Source of the DNA: Candidatus Binatia bacterium
GTDB taxonomy: Bacteria > Desulfobacterota > Binatia > UBA9968 > JAJDTQ01
Assembly: GCA_951813575.1 (NCBI GenBank)
Contig: OX638375.1
Coordinates: 620,001-684,000, forward strand
Direction: 5' to 3'
Length of the DNA: 64,000 nucleotides
The notes below the pieces were generated by a model. The model was not told the DNA's origin. It did not search any database and saw only the letters and a list, made by a program, of their open reading frames with translations. Shown here in pieces: positions 26,597 through 35,912 of this stretch. Position 1 is the first letter of the stretch. Every line of letters begins with the position of its first letter. A program made the translations under genes and the position numbers.

Positions 26597-27478
26597 ATGA
26601 CGCAACTCCTGCCCCAGGCCATCGGTCTGCTGACGGCGTGGACCTACGGCATCAGCATCATCTCGGCCCGCCGGGGCCTGCAGTACTCCAACGCCAGCAC
26701 GGTCACCCTGCTCTCGCTGATCTCGCAGACCGTGATCCTGTGGACCCTGGTGGGGGTCTTCACGGGGGTCCCGGACGTGGGCCGGGGCTTTCTCGTTGCG
26801 GCGGTGACGGTGGGGTTCCTGATGCCCGTGTTGCGCTGGCTCACCTACACCGGCATCTCGAAGATCGGCGCGGCCCGGGGCACGGCGCTGCGCTCCACGC
26901 ATCCCCTCTTCAGCGCCCTGCTGGCGCTGACGTTCCTGGGTGAAACCGCCACCGCGCCCCTGCTCACCGGAATCGTCCTGGTGGTGGCGGGCATCGTGCT
27001 GATCTCCTGGCGGGAGGAGCAGAGGCTCTCCACCGCGCGCTGGTGGCACGGCGCCTATTCCATCTCCGGGGCCTTTACCGCGGCCGTCGTCCACAACATC
27101 GCCCGCTTCTCGCTCAAGTCGGCGGGCTACCCCATCCTGTTCGCGGCCATCGTCGGGGTGGTGTCCCTGGTGACCTTCGCGGCCTTCCTGTTGTTGCCGC
27201 GCGGGTTCGGCCGGCCGGTGTGGGACCGGCGCGCCATGAAACCGTTCCTGACGGCCGCCGTCCTGGAGAACGTGGGCTTTCTCCTGTTCAACACGGCCCT
27301 CAGCGTGGGGCCGGTGGTCATCGTGACGCCCATGGTGGCCACCCAGCCCATGTGGGTGCTGGTCTTCACCGTGGTCTTCCTCCGCAGCATCGAGATGGTA
27401 ACGCTCAGGACGGTAAGCGGCAGTGTCGGTGTGGTGGCCGGGACCCTCGCCATCACCCTCGGAGGCGCTCCCGGATGA
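26597..27478 (+). CDS. EamA/DMT-family membrane transporter
   Basis: A 293-residue inner-membrane protein with about ten hydrophobic segments in two EamA-like repeats, as in drug/metabolite transporters. AWTYGISIISARRGLQYSNA and GAARGTALRSTHPLFSALLAL fit the first repeat, and VVIVTPMVATQPMWVLVFT the second. The start is ATG 26597; the upstream part of the frame lacks hydrophobicity and has no ribosome site. It follows the cyclodeaminase-like gene by 95 bp and precedes an MFS gene by 34 bp, so the three may be one transcript. The transported compound is unknown. Confidence 0.85.
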   Translation: MTQLLPQAIGLLTAWTYGISIISARRGLQYSNASTVTLLSLISQTVILWTLVGVFTGVPDVGRGFLVAAVTVGFLMPVLRWLTYTGISKIGAARGTALRSTHPLFSALLALTFLGETATAPLLTGIVLVVAGIVLISWREEQRLSTARWWHGAYSISGAFTAAVVHNIARFSLKSAGYPILFAAIVGVVSLVTFAAFLLLPRGFGRPVWDRRAMKPFLTAAVLENVGFLLFNTALSVGPVVIVTPMVATQPMWVLVFTVVFLRSIEMVTLRTVSGSVGVVAGTLAITLGGAPG

Positions 27479-27512
27479 CCGGCGGCGCGTGCAGCGGGTT
27501 CGGAGGGGCGCG

Positions 27513-28757
27513 ATGACCGTGGCCGACGGCGACTCCTGGCTCGGACCGCGCGTGCTGCGCAACTTCCTGCTGCTGTACGGCAGCACGTTCTTTTCCGGGC
27601 TTGGCTGGGGCATGGTCCTGCCCACCATCCCGGTGCTGGCCGTCTCCTTCGACATATCCCTGGGGGCCGCCGCCCAAACCGTCACGGCCTGGGCGGCGGG
27701 CCGCTTCGTGGGCACTCCCGTGAGCGGCATCATGCTCGACCGCACCGGACCGCGGGTGATGATGGTGGCAGGCGCCGCCGTCACCAGCGCGGCCGCCGTC
27801 GCGGCGTTTGCGAGTCCCGCTTTCGGCTGGTTGCTGCTGGCCCTTTTCGTCATCGGCGCGGCCGACGCCGTGTGGAACCTCGGGCGCGAGGTGGCGGGCA
27901 TCGACCTGACTTCCCAGAACCAGCGGGGACGGGTCATGAGCGGGTTCCACGGCGTCCACAACGGCGGACTCACCCTGGGGCCCCTGGTGGGCGGCTTCCT
28001 CACCGTGTCGGCGGGTTATCGTTCGGTGTTCGTCGCCTACGCCGTGTTTGCCGCGCTCACCGTCTTCCTGGCCCTGGCCGTGGACCGGCCCGCCCGCGGG
28101 GGCGGCGGCGCGCCGCGGCCAGCCATCAGAACCGGCTTCAAGGGCCTGCGTCACTGGGCGGGACGCCTCACGGCGCTGTACCACGAGGTGGCGCCGCCGC
28201 TCCGGCGCACCTACCTGATCCTCGTCGTCGCCACCTGCGCCAGCCTGATGTTCCGCCTCACCCTGCAGAGCATGCTGCCGCTCTACGCCGGCGGGCAGCT
28301 CGGCTTCAGCCCGGTGGAGGTGGGCGCGCTCTTCTCCATCTCCGGGGTGGTGGTTTTCTTCATGATCGTGCCCGCGGGGTTCGTGCTCGACAAGGTGGGC
28401 AGGAAGTGGGCGACGGTGCCCAGCAACGTGATTCCGGCGGTGGTCTTCCTGCTCATCCCGCTGACCGACACCTTTTTCCAGCTCGCATCCCTGATGGCGC
28501 TGATGGGGGTCGCCAGCGGGCTTTCCCTGGGCTGTCTCGCCACCTCCACCTACGACGTGGCGCCGCGACACGCGCGGGGGCGCCTCCAGGCCATGCGCCG
28601 CACCCTGGCCGACCTGTTGGGGCTGGGGGCGCCCGCGGGCGGGGGCATGCTCGCCAACGCCTTCAACCCGGGCATCCCGTTCCTCGCCCTGACTCCGATC
28701 CTGTGGCTGTCGGCGGTGCTGCTGGCGTTCGTGGCCAAGGAGACGCTGGAACGCTGA
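27513..28757 (+). CDS. MFS transporter
   Basis: A 414-residue major facilitator with about 12 membrane segments. The A-motif-like loops read AGRFVGTPVSGIMLDRTGPR after TM2 and AGFVLDKVGRKWA in the second half. The start is ATG 27513, with GGAGGGG upstream; longer starts shadow the DMT gene end. It is convergent with the exonuclease gene at 28840. The substrate is unknown, and multidrug or metabolite efflux are both plausible. Confidence 0.9.
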   Translation: MTVADGDSWLGPRVLRNFLLLYGSTFFSGLGWGMVLPTIPVLAVSFDISLGAAAQTVTAWAAGRFVGTPVSGIMLDRTGPRVMMVAGAAVTSAAAVAAFASPAFGWLLLALFVIGAADAVWNLGREVAGIDLTSQNQRGRVMSGFHGVHNGGLTLGPLVGGFLTVSAGYRSVFVAYAVFAALTVFLALAVDRPARGGGGAPRPAIRTGFKGLRHWAGRLTALYHEVAPPLRRTYLILVVATCASLMFRLTLQSMLPLYAGGQLGFSPVEVGALFSISGVVVFFMIVPAGFVLDKVGRKWATVPSNVIPAVVFLLIPLTDTFFQLASLMALMGVASGLSLGCLATSTYDVAPRHARGRLQAMRRTLADLLGLGAPAGGGMLANAFNPGIPFLALTPILWLSAVLLAFVAKETLER

Positions 28758-28818
28758 GCCGTGGAAGGATGGGCGGACGGCGGCGGATTGTTGCCCGTCC
28801 GGCGGACCTGAACGTTCC

Positions 28819-28834
28819 GCGCCCTGAAGGGCGC
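28819..28834. terminator. terminator hairpin between convergent genes
   Basis: GCGCCC-TGAA-GGGCGC lies between the MFS stop (28757) and the exonuclease stop (28840) and could serve both strands. There is no U tract. Confidence 0.45.
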
Positions 28835-28839
28835 TCCGT

Positions 28840-29607
28840 CTAATCGGATTTCGACTCGTCCGGGCCAGGGTCGGACCGGGGCGACACGTCGAGTTGCTCG
28901 CGGAAGCGCTCGGTGGCGGCCCATGCCGCCTCGTACTGCCCCTGGTCGATGCGGCCCCGCATCAGTTCCACCCGCAGCAGCAGGAAATAGGTCTGGATGA
29001 CGTCCTGGCGGCAGTACTCGTGGATTTCATCGAGCCGGCCCGCCTCCCAATAATCCTGCACCATGGAGCCGTCGATGTCCCCCTTGCCGCGCAGGCCGAT
29101 GAGCCTGCACAGGAGATCGAAGCCGCCGCGGATGCGGTTGACGCCGTGGTTGCCGATGAAGTCGTAGAGGTCGTAGTGGCCCTCTTCCGAGTACCGGTAG
29201 CGGTGCCCGAAGCGCTGGTTGAAGTAGCGCGGCGCCCGGCAGCCGTACTTGAGGGCGTGCAGCTCCAGCACCGGGAGGTCGAAGTTGCGCCCGTTGAACG
29301 ACACCAGGGTGCCGTTGAAGCGCTCCACCCGCTCCCAGAAGTCGCGGACGATGGCCTCCTCGCTGTAATCGTCGGCGCACAGGGTCTCGACGCTGGCCAG
29401 GACGCCGTCGGCGTTGACGATGCCCACGGCGATGGAGACCGGGACGTGGAAGGAGATGGGGAGGAAATCGCTGCCGGTCTCGGCCACGCGTTCGGAGCGG
29501 AGCCGCTCGTAGGCCTGCCGGTCGGAAATGTCCTCCCTGGGAGAGCGGACCGACTTGACCAACGCCTTGTCGATGCGGGTCTCGATGTCGAAGACGGCGT
29601 AAGTCAT
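28840..29607 (-). CDS. predicted 3'-5' exonuclease, PolB-like (DnaQ fold)
   Basis: A 255-residue stand-alone exonuclease of the DNA_pol_B_exo2 group. The metal-binding motifs are DIET (Exo I, residues 7-10), SFNGRNFDLPVLE (Exo II) and YCRQDVIQTY (Exo III). The catalytic acidic residues are in place. It has no polymerase or helicase domain. In other genomes this family occurs singly and probably degrades DNA or RNA 3' ends. The BNR-repeat gene lies 34 bp upstream on the same strand, an association with no obvious logic. Confidence 0.88.
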   Translation of the reverse strand: MTYAVFDIETRIDKALVKSVRSPREDISDRQAYERLRSERVAETGSDFLPISFHVPVSIAVGIVNADGVLASVETLCADDYSEEAIVRDFWERVERFNGTLVSFNGRNFDLPVLELHALKYGCRAPRYFNQRFGHRYRYSEEGHYDLYDFIGNHGVNRIRGGFDLLCRLIGLRGKGDIDGSMVQDYWEAGRLDEIHEYCRQDVIQTYFLLLRVELMRGRIDQGQYEAAWAATERFREQLDVSPRSDPGPDESKSD

Positions 29608-29641
29608 GGCGCTCGGCGAGGGGCGGCGGTCCCCGTCGCTC

Positions 29642-30688
29642 CTAGTCCGGCCGCACCAGCAGCACCCGGTTGGCCGGCAACTCCAGGGGCAGACGCTCCC
29701 AGGACTCGCCTTCGTCCTCGGAGACCAGGATGTCGCCCTTCCCCTTCTGGGCCGAATCGCTGGAACGCCCGCGCGACACCGCGCCGAGCCCGGCGTAGAC
29801 GCGTTTCGGCTCGCCGGGGCATTGGGCCAGCGCCCAGACCATCTGCAACATGTGGTCCGGCAGGCCCCGGCCGACGCCCACGCGCTCCCAGCTCGAGGCC
29901 AGGTCGCGGCTGCGGAAGACCGCCCCCTGGGCCTTCTCGGGCCGGTCCCAGTAGCCCGGCGACTTGTCGGCCGTGGCCACCAGCATCACCGGCGGGTCCC
30001 CGGGCAGGAAGACGAAGTCGTGGAAGTAGTCCCGGGTCATGCCGCTTTCCGCCCGCTCCCAGCCCGCGCCCGGTTCGTCGCTGCGGAAGAAGCCCCGGGC
30101 CGTGGCCACGAACATGGGCCCCGTTCCCTCGGGCGTGTGGCTGATGTGGTGGATGTCGAGATAGTCGATGCCGCCGCTCACGTCCTCGAAGGACGCGCCA
30201 CGGTCGAAGGTCCGCACGATGCCGCCGTGCTCCAGGCAGACGTAGACCACGCTGGGGTTGTCCGGCGAGACGAAGATGTGACGGACGTGCTCCCGGTGAG
30301 GGGGCCGCGGATAGGTCCACTTGGCGCGCACCTCCGACGGCAGCTCCTGCAGGGCGGTCAGCTCTTCCCAGCTCTCGCCTCCATCCTCGCTTCGGTGAAG
30401 ATGGATGGGCTCGGTGCCCACGTAGACCACATCCGGATCGGAAGGGTCCACGGTCACGGCCCGGATGTTGCCGGAGAAAACCATGCGCCAGCTCTGCCCC
30501 CCGTCGTCGCTGCGGCAGAGCCCTTCCCCGGCCACGCTGGCATATACGGACTCGGGCCTCTGCGCGGGGCCGTCGATGGCGTCCACCGTGCCGGGAGGGA
30601 GTTCGACGTCCAGCTCCTCCCAGGCATTTCCCTTGCGGCGCCAGACTTGCAGACCTTCCTGTGTCCCCGCCATTATCCGTTCAGCCAT
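29642..30688 (-). CDS. BNR/sialidase-like beta-propeller protein
   Basis: A 348-residue protein built from bacterial neuraminidase repeats. The Asp-box pattern S-x-D-x-G-x-x-W recurs as SDDGGQSW, SEDGGESW and SEDEGESW. Repeating blocks such as VTVDPSDPDVVYVGT are typical of sortilin/VPS10-like propellers. There is no signal peptide and no catalytic Arg triad could be identified, so sialidase activity is doubtful. A binding or scaffold role is more likely. REP-like repeats lie directly upstream. Confidence 0.82.
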   Translation of the reverse strand: MAERIMAGTQEGLQVWRRKGNAWEELDVELPPGTVDAIDGPAQRPESVYASVAGEGLCRSDDGGQSWRMVFSGNIRAVTVDPSDPDVVYVGTEPIHLHRSEDGGESWEELTALQELPSEVRAKWTYPRPPHREHVRHIFVSPDNPSVVYVCLEHGGIVRTFDRGASFEDVSGGIDYLDIHHISHTPEGTGPMFVATARGFFRSDEPGAGWERAESGMTRDYFHDFVFLPGDPPVMLVATADKSPGYWDRPEKAQGAVFRSRDLASSWERVGVGRGLPDHMLQMVWALAQCPGEPKRVYAGLGAVSRGRSSDSAQKGKGDILVSEDEGESWERLPLELPANRVLLVRPD

Positions 30689-30770
30689 TGCCGTTCCCCC
30701 CGGTTATCCATATCACGGCGCCAACCCCGGATGACCCCTGCGGCTCATCCCGACCTACGGGATTACACTA

Positions 30771-31019
30771 TTCCGTCATCCCGGGCTACCACTCCGTCAT
30801 CCCGGCTCCCACACCCCGTCATCCCGGGCTTGACCCGGGATCCAGGCGGGGTGGGGTCGGAGACGAGCCTGAACGGGATCGCCGTAGCGCTTTGAGGGGC
30901 CGCACAAGGTTCATGAGACGCCCACCGGCTCAGCCCCCAATCCTGGATCCCGGGTCAAGCCCGGGATGACGGCGTGGAGGGCTGGGATGACGGAAGTGGT
31001 GGAGCCGGATGACGGAAGT
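30771..31019. repeat. pair of inverted REP-like palindromes with tandem flanks
   Basis: Two CCCGGG-centred palindromes (30822-30840 and 30947-30967) lie in opposite orientation about 110 bp apart. Short CCGTCATCCCGG units extend outward on the left and GGATGACGG units on the right. They fill the gap from 30689 to 31033, and no gene was seen. The core matches those at 12631, 47369 and 49982. Confidence 0.75.
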
Positions 31020-31033
31020 GGCGGACGGTGCGG

Positions 31034-31498
31034 TTACGGCTTGGCAGTCAGGTCCTCGATGGCGGCCATCACTTCGACGTAGGTGCCGCAGCGGCAAATG
31101 TTCCCTGAAAGATAGTCGCGCACTTCGGCTTCGTCGGGTTTCGCGTTCTCGTTCAGGAGGCCCTTGACGGCCATGATCATGCCGGGGGTGCAGAAGCCGC
31201 ACTGGAACGCCTGGTGGTCCAGGAACGCCTGCTGCACCGGGTCCAGGTTGCCGGCCTGGCCGAGCCCCTCGATGGTCAGGACCTCCTTGCCCTCGGCGTT
31301 GCTGGCCAGCATCAGGCAGGAGCTCACGGGCTTGCCGTCCACCAGCACGGTGCAGGAGCCGCACACGCCGACGCTGCAGCCCTCGCGGGTACCCTTGAGC
31401 CGCAGGTCGTCGCGCAGCACCTCCAGCAGGGTCTGGTTGGACTTGACCGAAAGCTCGCGCTCGCGCCCGTTGACGTTGGCGTTGATGAGGTGTCGCAT
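31034..31498 (-). CDS. [2Fe-2S] subunit of a second xanthine dehydrogenase-type molybdoenzyme
   Basis: A 154-residue CoxS-like protein with two [2Fe-2S] sites. The first uses Cys41, Cys46, Cys49 and Cys61 (REGCSVGVCGSCTV). The second uses QCGFCTPGM and NICRCGTY. It is the last gene of the minus-strand FAD-Mo-FeS operon, 17 bp after the catalytic subunit. The gene order differs from the operon at 3446, where the FeS gene lies in the middle, so the two operons are not a simple local duplication. Confidence 0.94.
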   Translation of the reverse strand: MRHLINANVNGRERELSVKSNQTLLEVLRDDLRLKGTREGCSVGVCGSCTVLVDGKPVSSCLMLASNAEGKEVLTIEGLGQAGNLDPVQQAFLDHQAFQCGFCTPGMIMAVKGLLNENAKPDEAEVRDYLSGNICRCGTYVEVMAAIEDLTAKP

Positions 31499-31515
31499 GG
31501 CGTCTTCCTGTCTTG

Positions 31516-33837
31516 CTACCTCGTGCTCGCTTCACGCTCGGCCAGAGCCGCCACGATCCGCTCCGGCCGGAGCGGCAGCTCGGTGACATTGAGGCCTCCC
31601 AGGGCGTTGGCCACCGCATTCCCGATGGCCGGGACGACGGCCGGTATGACCGCCTCCCCCACCCCCTTGGCCCCGAAGGGGCCTTCCGGGTGCGGGGTCT
31701 CCACCAGCAGCGACTGGAACCGTTCCGGGTGGTCCTGCATGGAGGGCAGCATGTATTCCAGGAGCGTGCCGTTCACCGGCTGTCCCTGCTCGAACACCAT
31801 CTCCTCGAAGAACGCCGCTCCGAGGGCCTCCAGCATGGAACCCTCGTTCTGGAGCCAGCACTGGAGCGGGTTGATGGCCTTGCCCACGTCCACCGAGGTG
31901 GCGACGTTGAGGACCCGCACCTTGCCGGTCTCCACGTCCACTTCCACCTCCGCGCCGCAGGCCGAGAAGAACCAGAAGGCCGCGGCCTTGCCCTTGCCGG
32001 TCTTGGGATCCAGCCCGCCCTTGACCTGGAAGTTGGAGCTGCCGAAGATGCTGCCGACGGAATCGCCGTATTTCACCCGCAGCAGTTGCGGCACCGTGAG
32101 GCCCCGGTCGGGCACGCCCTTGACCCGCACCCCGTCGGCGCCGAGCTCCAGGTCCGCCTTGTCCACCTCCAGCCCTTGGGCGCCGGCTTCCAGCAGTTGC
32201 TCGCGCACCTCCTCGGCCGCCCGGAGCGCGGCGTTGCCCATGTGGAAGGTGGTGCGGCTCGAGCTGGTGGACTTGTCGTAGGGGGTCACGTCCGTGTCCG
32301 GGGCGGACACCGTGACCCGCTCCACCGGCATGCCGAGCCGGTCGGCCACGATCTGCGCCAGACAGGTGCGCACTCCCTGCCCCATCTCCGTGCTGCTGGT
32401 CAGGAGCATCACCGAGCCGTCGCCGTTGAGCCGCACGCTGGCGGCGGACGCCGTGGGCGTGGTGGTGCTCTTCATGATCACCGCGAGGCCCTTGCCCCGC
32501 CGGAGCGATCCTTCACGGGCGCCGTTGCTCTGTTCCTCCCGCCCGCGCCAGCCAATGCCCGAGGCCACCTGCCGGAGGCAGTCCGAGATGCCCACCGACA
32601 CCAGCGACTCCCCGGTGACGAAGACATCCCCCTCCTGGAGCAGGTTCTTGAGCCGGAGCTCCACCGGGTCCATGCCGAGGTGACGCGCGATGCGGTCCAT
32701 CTCCGATTCGTAGGCCCAGGCCACGTGCGGCACGCCCACGCCGCGGTAAGGGCCGGCGGGCGGCAGGTTCGTGTAGACCGCGTACGTGGTCAGCCGGCGG
32801 TTGGGCACCCGGTACGGTCCGCTGGCCACGTAGGAGCCGGTCTTGGCGTTGGCGGGCCCGGAAAGCGCGTAGGCGCCCAGGTCGTAGAAGACATCCACCT
32901 CCCGCGCCACCAGGCGGCCGTCGCGCTTGAAGCCGGTCTTCATCCGCACGAACGCGCCGTAGCGCCGCCCGGTGAGGAACACCTCCTCCCGGGTAAGCAC
33001 CCACTGGACCGGCCGGCCCGCCTTGCGCGCCAGGAGCGCGGTCACCGGCTCCAGCCGGGCATGGGTCTTGCCACCGTAGCCGCCGCCCACGTGCGGCACC
33101 ACCACCCGGACGCCGCTCTCGGGAATGTTGAAGATCCGCGCCAACTGCTCCTGGAGCCCCACCGCGTTCTGGCACGGCGTATGCACCAGCAGCCGGCCGG
33201 GCGACTCCCACACCGCCGTGGCCACGTGGGGCTCGATGTGGCCGTGCTGCACCGGCGGCATGCGGTAGGTGTTCTCGAAGATCTCGTCGGCCTCGGCGAA
33301 GCCGGCGTCCACGTCGCCGTCCCCGGCCCGGAACACGCTGCAGACGTTGCCGCCGGCGTTCAGGTTGAGCTGCTCCCGGAAGATGGCCGCCTGGGTCTCG
33401 AAGCGCTCTTCGTGGATGATGGGGGCGCCGGCCCGGGCGGATTCCACCACGTCGAAGACCGCGGGCAGGGGCTCGTATTCCACCTCGATGAGCTCCACCG
33501 CCTCCTCCGCGATCTCCCGCTCCTCCGCCGCCACCGCCACCACGATGTCGCCGACGCAGCGCACCCGGTCCATGGCCAGCACCGGCTGGTCCTCCACCAC
33601 CGCGCCGTAGTAGGGGTTCAAGCCTTCCAGGTCATCACGGGTCACGATAGCGATGACGCCGGGCAGGGCCGCGGCCTTGCTCACGTCGATGCCGACGAGC
33701 TTCGCGTGGGGGTGGGGACTGCGCAGCGCCTTGGCATGGAGCATGCCCGCCAGCTCGATGTCGGCGGTGTACTGGGCGGCGCCGCGGACCTTGGCGTCGC
33801 CGTCCACCCGCGGGGTGCTGCTCCCGACCGCGCTCAT
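31516..33837 (-). CDS. molybdopterin-binding subunit of a second xanthine dehydrogenase-type enzyme
   Basis: A 773-residue catalytic subunit. The start is ATG 33837, overlapping the FAD-subunit stop as ATGA. Motifs are VGGGYGGKTHARLEP (MPT-binding), GPYRGVGVPH and GAKGVGEAV with the catalytic Glu. The CO-dehydrogenase AYRCSFR loop is missing. Substitutions in these loops relative to the first operon's enzyme (GAYRGPAGPQ, GAKGVGEPP) suggest a different substrate. It acts in the cytosol with the flanking FAD and FeS subunits. Confidence 0.93.
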   Translation of the reverse strand: MSAVGSSTPRVDGDAKVRGAAQYTADIELAGMLHAKALRSPHPHAKLVGIDVSKAAALPGVIAIVTRDDLEGLNPYYGAVVEDQPVLAMDRVRCVGDIVVAVAAEEREIAEEAVELIEVEYEPLPAVFDVVESARAGAPIIHEERFETQAAIFREQLNLNAGGNVCSVFRAGDGDVDAGFAEADEIFENTYRMPPVQHGHIEPHVATAVWESPGRLLVHTPCQNAVGLQEQLARIFNIPESGVRVVVPHVGGGYGGKTHARLEPVTALLARKAGRPVQWVLTREEVFLTGRRYGAFVRMKTGFKRDGRLVAREVDVFYDLGAYALSGPANAKTGSYVASGPYRVPNRRLTTYAVYTNLPPAGPYRGVGVPHVAWAYESEMDRIARHLGMDPVELRLKNLLQEGDVFVTGESLVSVGISDCLRQVASGIGWRGREEQSNGAREGSLRRGKGLAVIMKSTTTPTASAASVRLNGDGSVMLLTSSTEMGQGVRTCLAQIVADRLGMPVERVTVSAPDTDVTPYDKSTSSSRTTFHMGNAALRAAEEVREQLLEAGAQGLEVDKADLELGADGVRVKGVPDRGLTVPQLLRVKYGDSVGSIFGSSNFQVKGGLDPKTGKGKAAAFWFFSACGAEVEVDVETGKVRVLNVATSVDVGKAINPLQCWLQNEGSMLEALGAAFFEEMVFEQGQPVNGTLLEYMLPSMQDHPERFQSLLVETPHPEGPFGAKGVGEAVIPAVVPAIGNAVANALGGLNVTELPLRPERIVAALAEREASTR

Positions 33838-34676
33838 GAGCCGGCTTCCGCCCACGCCGCGGCCATTGCCCGGCGGCCCAGGACCCTCACCAGGTGGCGC
33901 TTGTACTCCGCGGAACCGCGGAGGTCGGGAATGGGATCGATTTCCTCCGCCGCCCGATCCGCCATCGCCTCCAACGCCGCCTCGGCCGGATCGGCCTCGC
34001 ACAGGAGCAACGGCCGCGACGCCACCGCCCCCACCGCAAGCCGCGCCTCCACCGGGCGGTCCCCGTCCAGCCGCACCAGCGCGGTGATGCCCGCGCACGG
34101 CCGCTCCTCAGAGGAGCCGGTGGTGAACTTGAGATAGCCGCCCACCAGCCGTCCTTCCACGGGCGGAACCGTCACCGCCGTGACCATCTCGCCCGGCTCC
34201 AGCGCCGTCTCGTAGGTGCCCAGAAGGAAGTCCGCCAGCTTCAGGGCGCGCGTGCCCCCGGCGCCGCTGAGCTCCACCTCGGCGCCGAGCGCCACCAGCA
34301 CCCCCGGCGGGTCCGACTGGTGGTCCCCGTGCGCCAGATTGCCGCCGATCGTGGCCAGGTGCCGGATGCGGATGTTGGCCACCTGGTGGCAGGCCTCGGC
34401 CAGCACCGGCAAATGCTCCCGCACCACCTGGGAGGTCTCCACCTCGTGGATGGTCGCCATGGCCTCGATGCGTACGGCCCCGCCGGCGTCCCGGCGGATG
34501 GCGTTAGCTCCCTCAAGCTTCTTGAGATTTACAAGGGAACGGGGCCGGAGGAGGCCCTGCTTGACGAGGATGAGGAGGGCCGTCCCGCCGCTGACCGGAC
34601 GAACATCTTCGCCGGCGGCAAGCATCCCGCACGCCTCGGGGATTGTCTTGGGTTCCAGTAGATCGAAGTCGCGCAT
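33834..34676 (-). CDS. FAD-binding subunit of a second xanthine dehydrogenase-type enzyme
   Basis: A 280-residue CoxM-like flavoprotein starting MRDFDLLEPKTIPEACGML. FAD-binding motifs are VSGGTALLILVK and ATIGGNLAHGDHQSD. The start ATG 34676 has GAGGGATC immediately upstream; an ATG at 34700 would place that site inside the gene. It is the first gene of the operon, and its stop overlaps the catalytic-subunit start by four bases. Confidence 0.91.
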   Translation of the reverse strand: MRDFDLLEPKTIPEACGMLAAGEDVRPVSGGTALLILVKQGLLRPRSLVNLKKLEGANAIRRDAGGAVRIEAMATIHEVETSQVVREHLPVLAEACHQVANIRIRHLATIGGNLAHGDHQSDPPGVLVALGAEVELSGAGGTRALKLADFLLGTYETALEPGEMVTAVTVPPVEGRLVGGYLKFTTGSSEERPCAGITALVRLDGDRPVEARLAVGAVASRPLLLCEADPAEAALEAMADRAAEEIDPIPDLRGSAEYKRHLVRVLGRRAMAAAWAEAGS

Positions 34677-34727
34677 GATCCCTCGTAGCGTGCATAACAC
34701 CGCGCCGGAACCATTACAATGAATCCG

Positions 34728-35912
34728 TCAGGCCGCGTCCCCCTGCCTCCGAAACAGCCCCGCCACTCCCACGCCGATCACGAACGAAATCAGCCCCAGG
34801 GCGATGAACCCCCAGTGGAAGCCCAGGTCGGCAACCAGGATGCCGGCGAGGAGGGGGCCGATCATGCGGCCGAAGGAGGTGCCGCCGCGGATGAGTCCCA
34901 GGGCGACGCCCTTGCTCGAGTCGTCGGCGACTTGAAGGGCGAGGGTGGTGGAGCCGACGTTGGAGAGTCCGAAGCCGGCGGTCATCAGGCACAGCGGCAG
35001 CAGCAACGCGATGTAGCCGTGGCCGAAGATCTGAAGGACGAAGGCCGGCACGGTCACGAAGACCCCCAGGAGAATCACCGTGCGGGTGCCGATTCGGTCC
35101 GAGAGCCAGCCGCCCCCCAGCCTCCCGGCGGTGTCGGTCAGGCGGGAGATGCTCACCATGGTGCCGATGATGTCGAGGGACAGGCCCCGCCGCACCGCCA
35201 GGAACGGAAAGGCGATGCGGGTGACGCCGATGAGGCAGAGGAAAGACTGGAAGATGGCGAGGGTGGCGCCGAGAAAGCCGGGCTGTGCGAGCAGGCCCGT
35301 GCCCACCCGCCACAGCGGCAGCGGACTGCGCTCCACCGGCTTTTCCGTGCGGTGTCCCCGGGCCAGCAGGATGAAGACCAGGCTGACGCTCTGAGGAACC
35401 GCCACCACCAGGAACAGCTTGTCGAGCCCCCACCACTCGCCCACGAAACCGCCCATGGTGGGGCCCAGGGCGAAGCCGAGCCCCAGCGCCGCCGCCACCT
35501 GTCCCTGAGCCTTTCCTTGCTGGTCGGGCGTGGACTGCACGAACACGATGCGCCGGATGGCGAGGCTGAACATGGCCTCGGTGAGGCCCAGGATGGTGAA
35601 GGCCACGAGGAAAACGGTCAGGCTGTCCTCGAAAGCATAACCCAGAAGCGCCGTGACCACCGCGATGACCACCGACGCCAGCAACAGGAAGCTCGACCGG
35701 AAGTAGGACGCCAGCGTGCCCGACACCACGTCGGAGCACAGGGCGCCGACGCCGTTGACCAGAAGGGGCATGCCCACCACCGCCAACGGAAATCCCCTGG
35801 CGTCCATGTAGAACGGCGCCAGCATGGAGGCGCCGATGGCGCCCGAGGCCATGCAGATGGCGGACAGCGAATAGAGCAGGTTGGATGAGATTCCGATCCG
35901 CAAGCGCATCAT
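34728..35912 (-). CDS. MFS transporter
   Basis: A 394-residue major facilitator with about 12 membrane helices. Loop motifs include AAALGLGFALGPTMGGFVG in TM5 and GRLGGGWLSDRIGTRTVIL between TM8 and TM9. The start is ATG 35912, overlapping the stop of the next MFS gene as ATGA. The longer open frame is only a shadow of that gene. Two coupled MFS genes is unusual; they may transport related compounds or form a pair. The substrate is unknown. Confidence 0.88.
   Translation of the reverse strand: MMRLRIGISSNLLYSLSAICMASGAIGASMLAPFYMDARGFPLAVVGMPLLVNGVGALCSDVVSGTLASYFRSSFLLLASVVIAVVTALLGYAFEDSLTVFLVAFTILGLTEAMFSLAIRRIVFVQSTPDQQGKAQGQVAAALGLGFALGPTMGGFVGEWWGLDKLFLVVAVPQSVSLVFILLARGHRTEKPVERSPLPLWRVGTGLLAQPGFLGATLAIFQSFLCLIGVTRIAFPFLAVRRGLSLDIIGTMVSISRLTDTAGRLGGGWLSDRIGTRTVILLGVFVTVPAFVLQIFGHGYIALLLPLCLMTAGFGLSNVGSTTLALQVADDSSKGVALGLIRGGTSFGRMIGPLLAGILVADLGFHWGFIALGLISFVIGVGVAGLFRRQGDAA

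Noticed and set aside
31513..34137. An 874-residue plus-strand ORF
   Set aside because: Antisense shadow of the second molybdopterin subunit.
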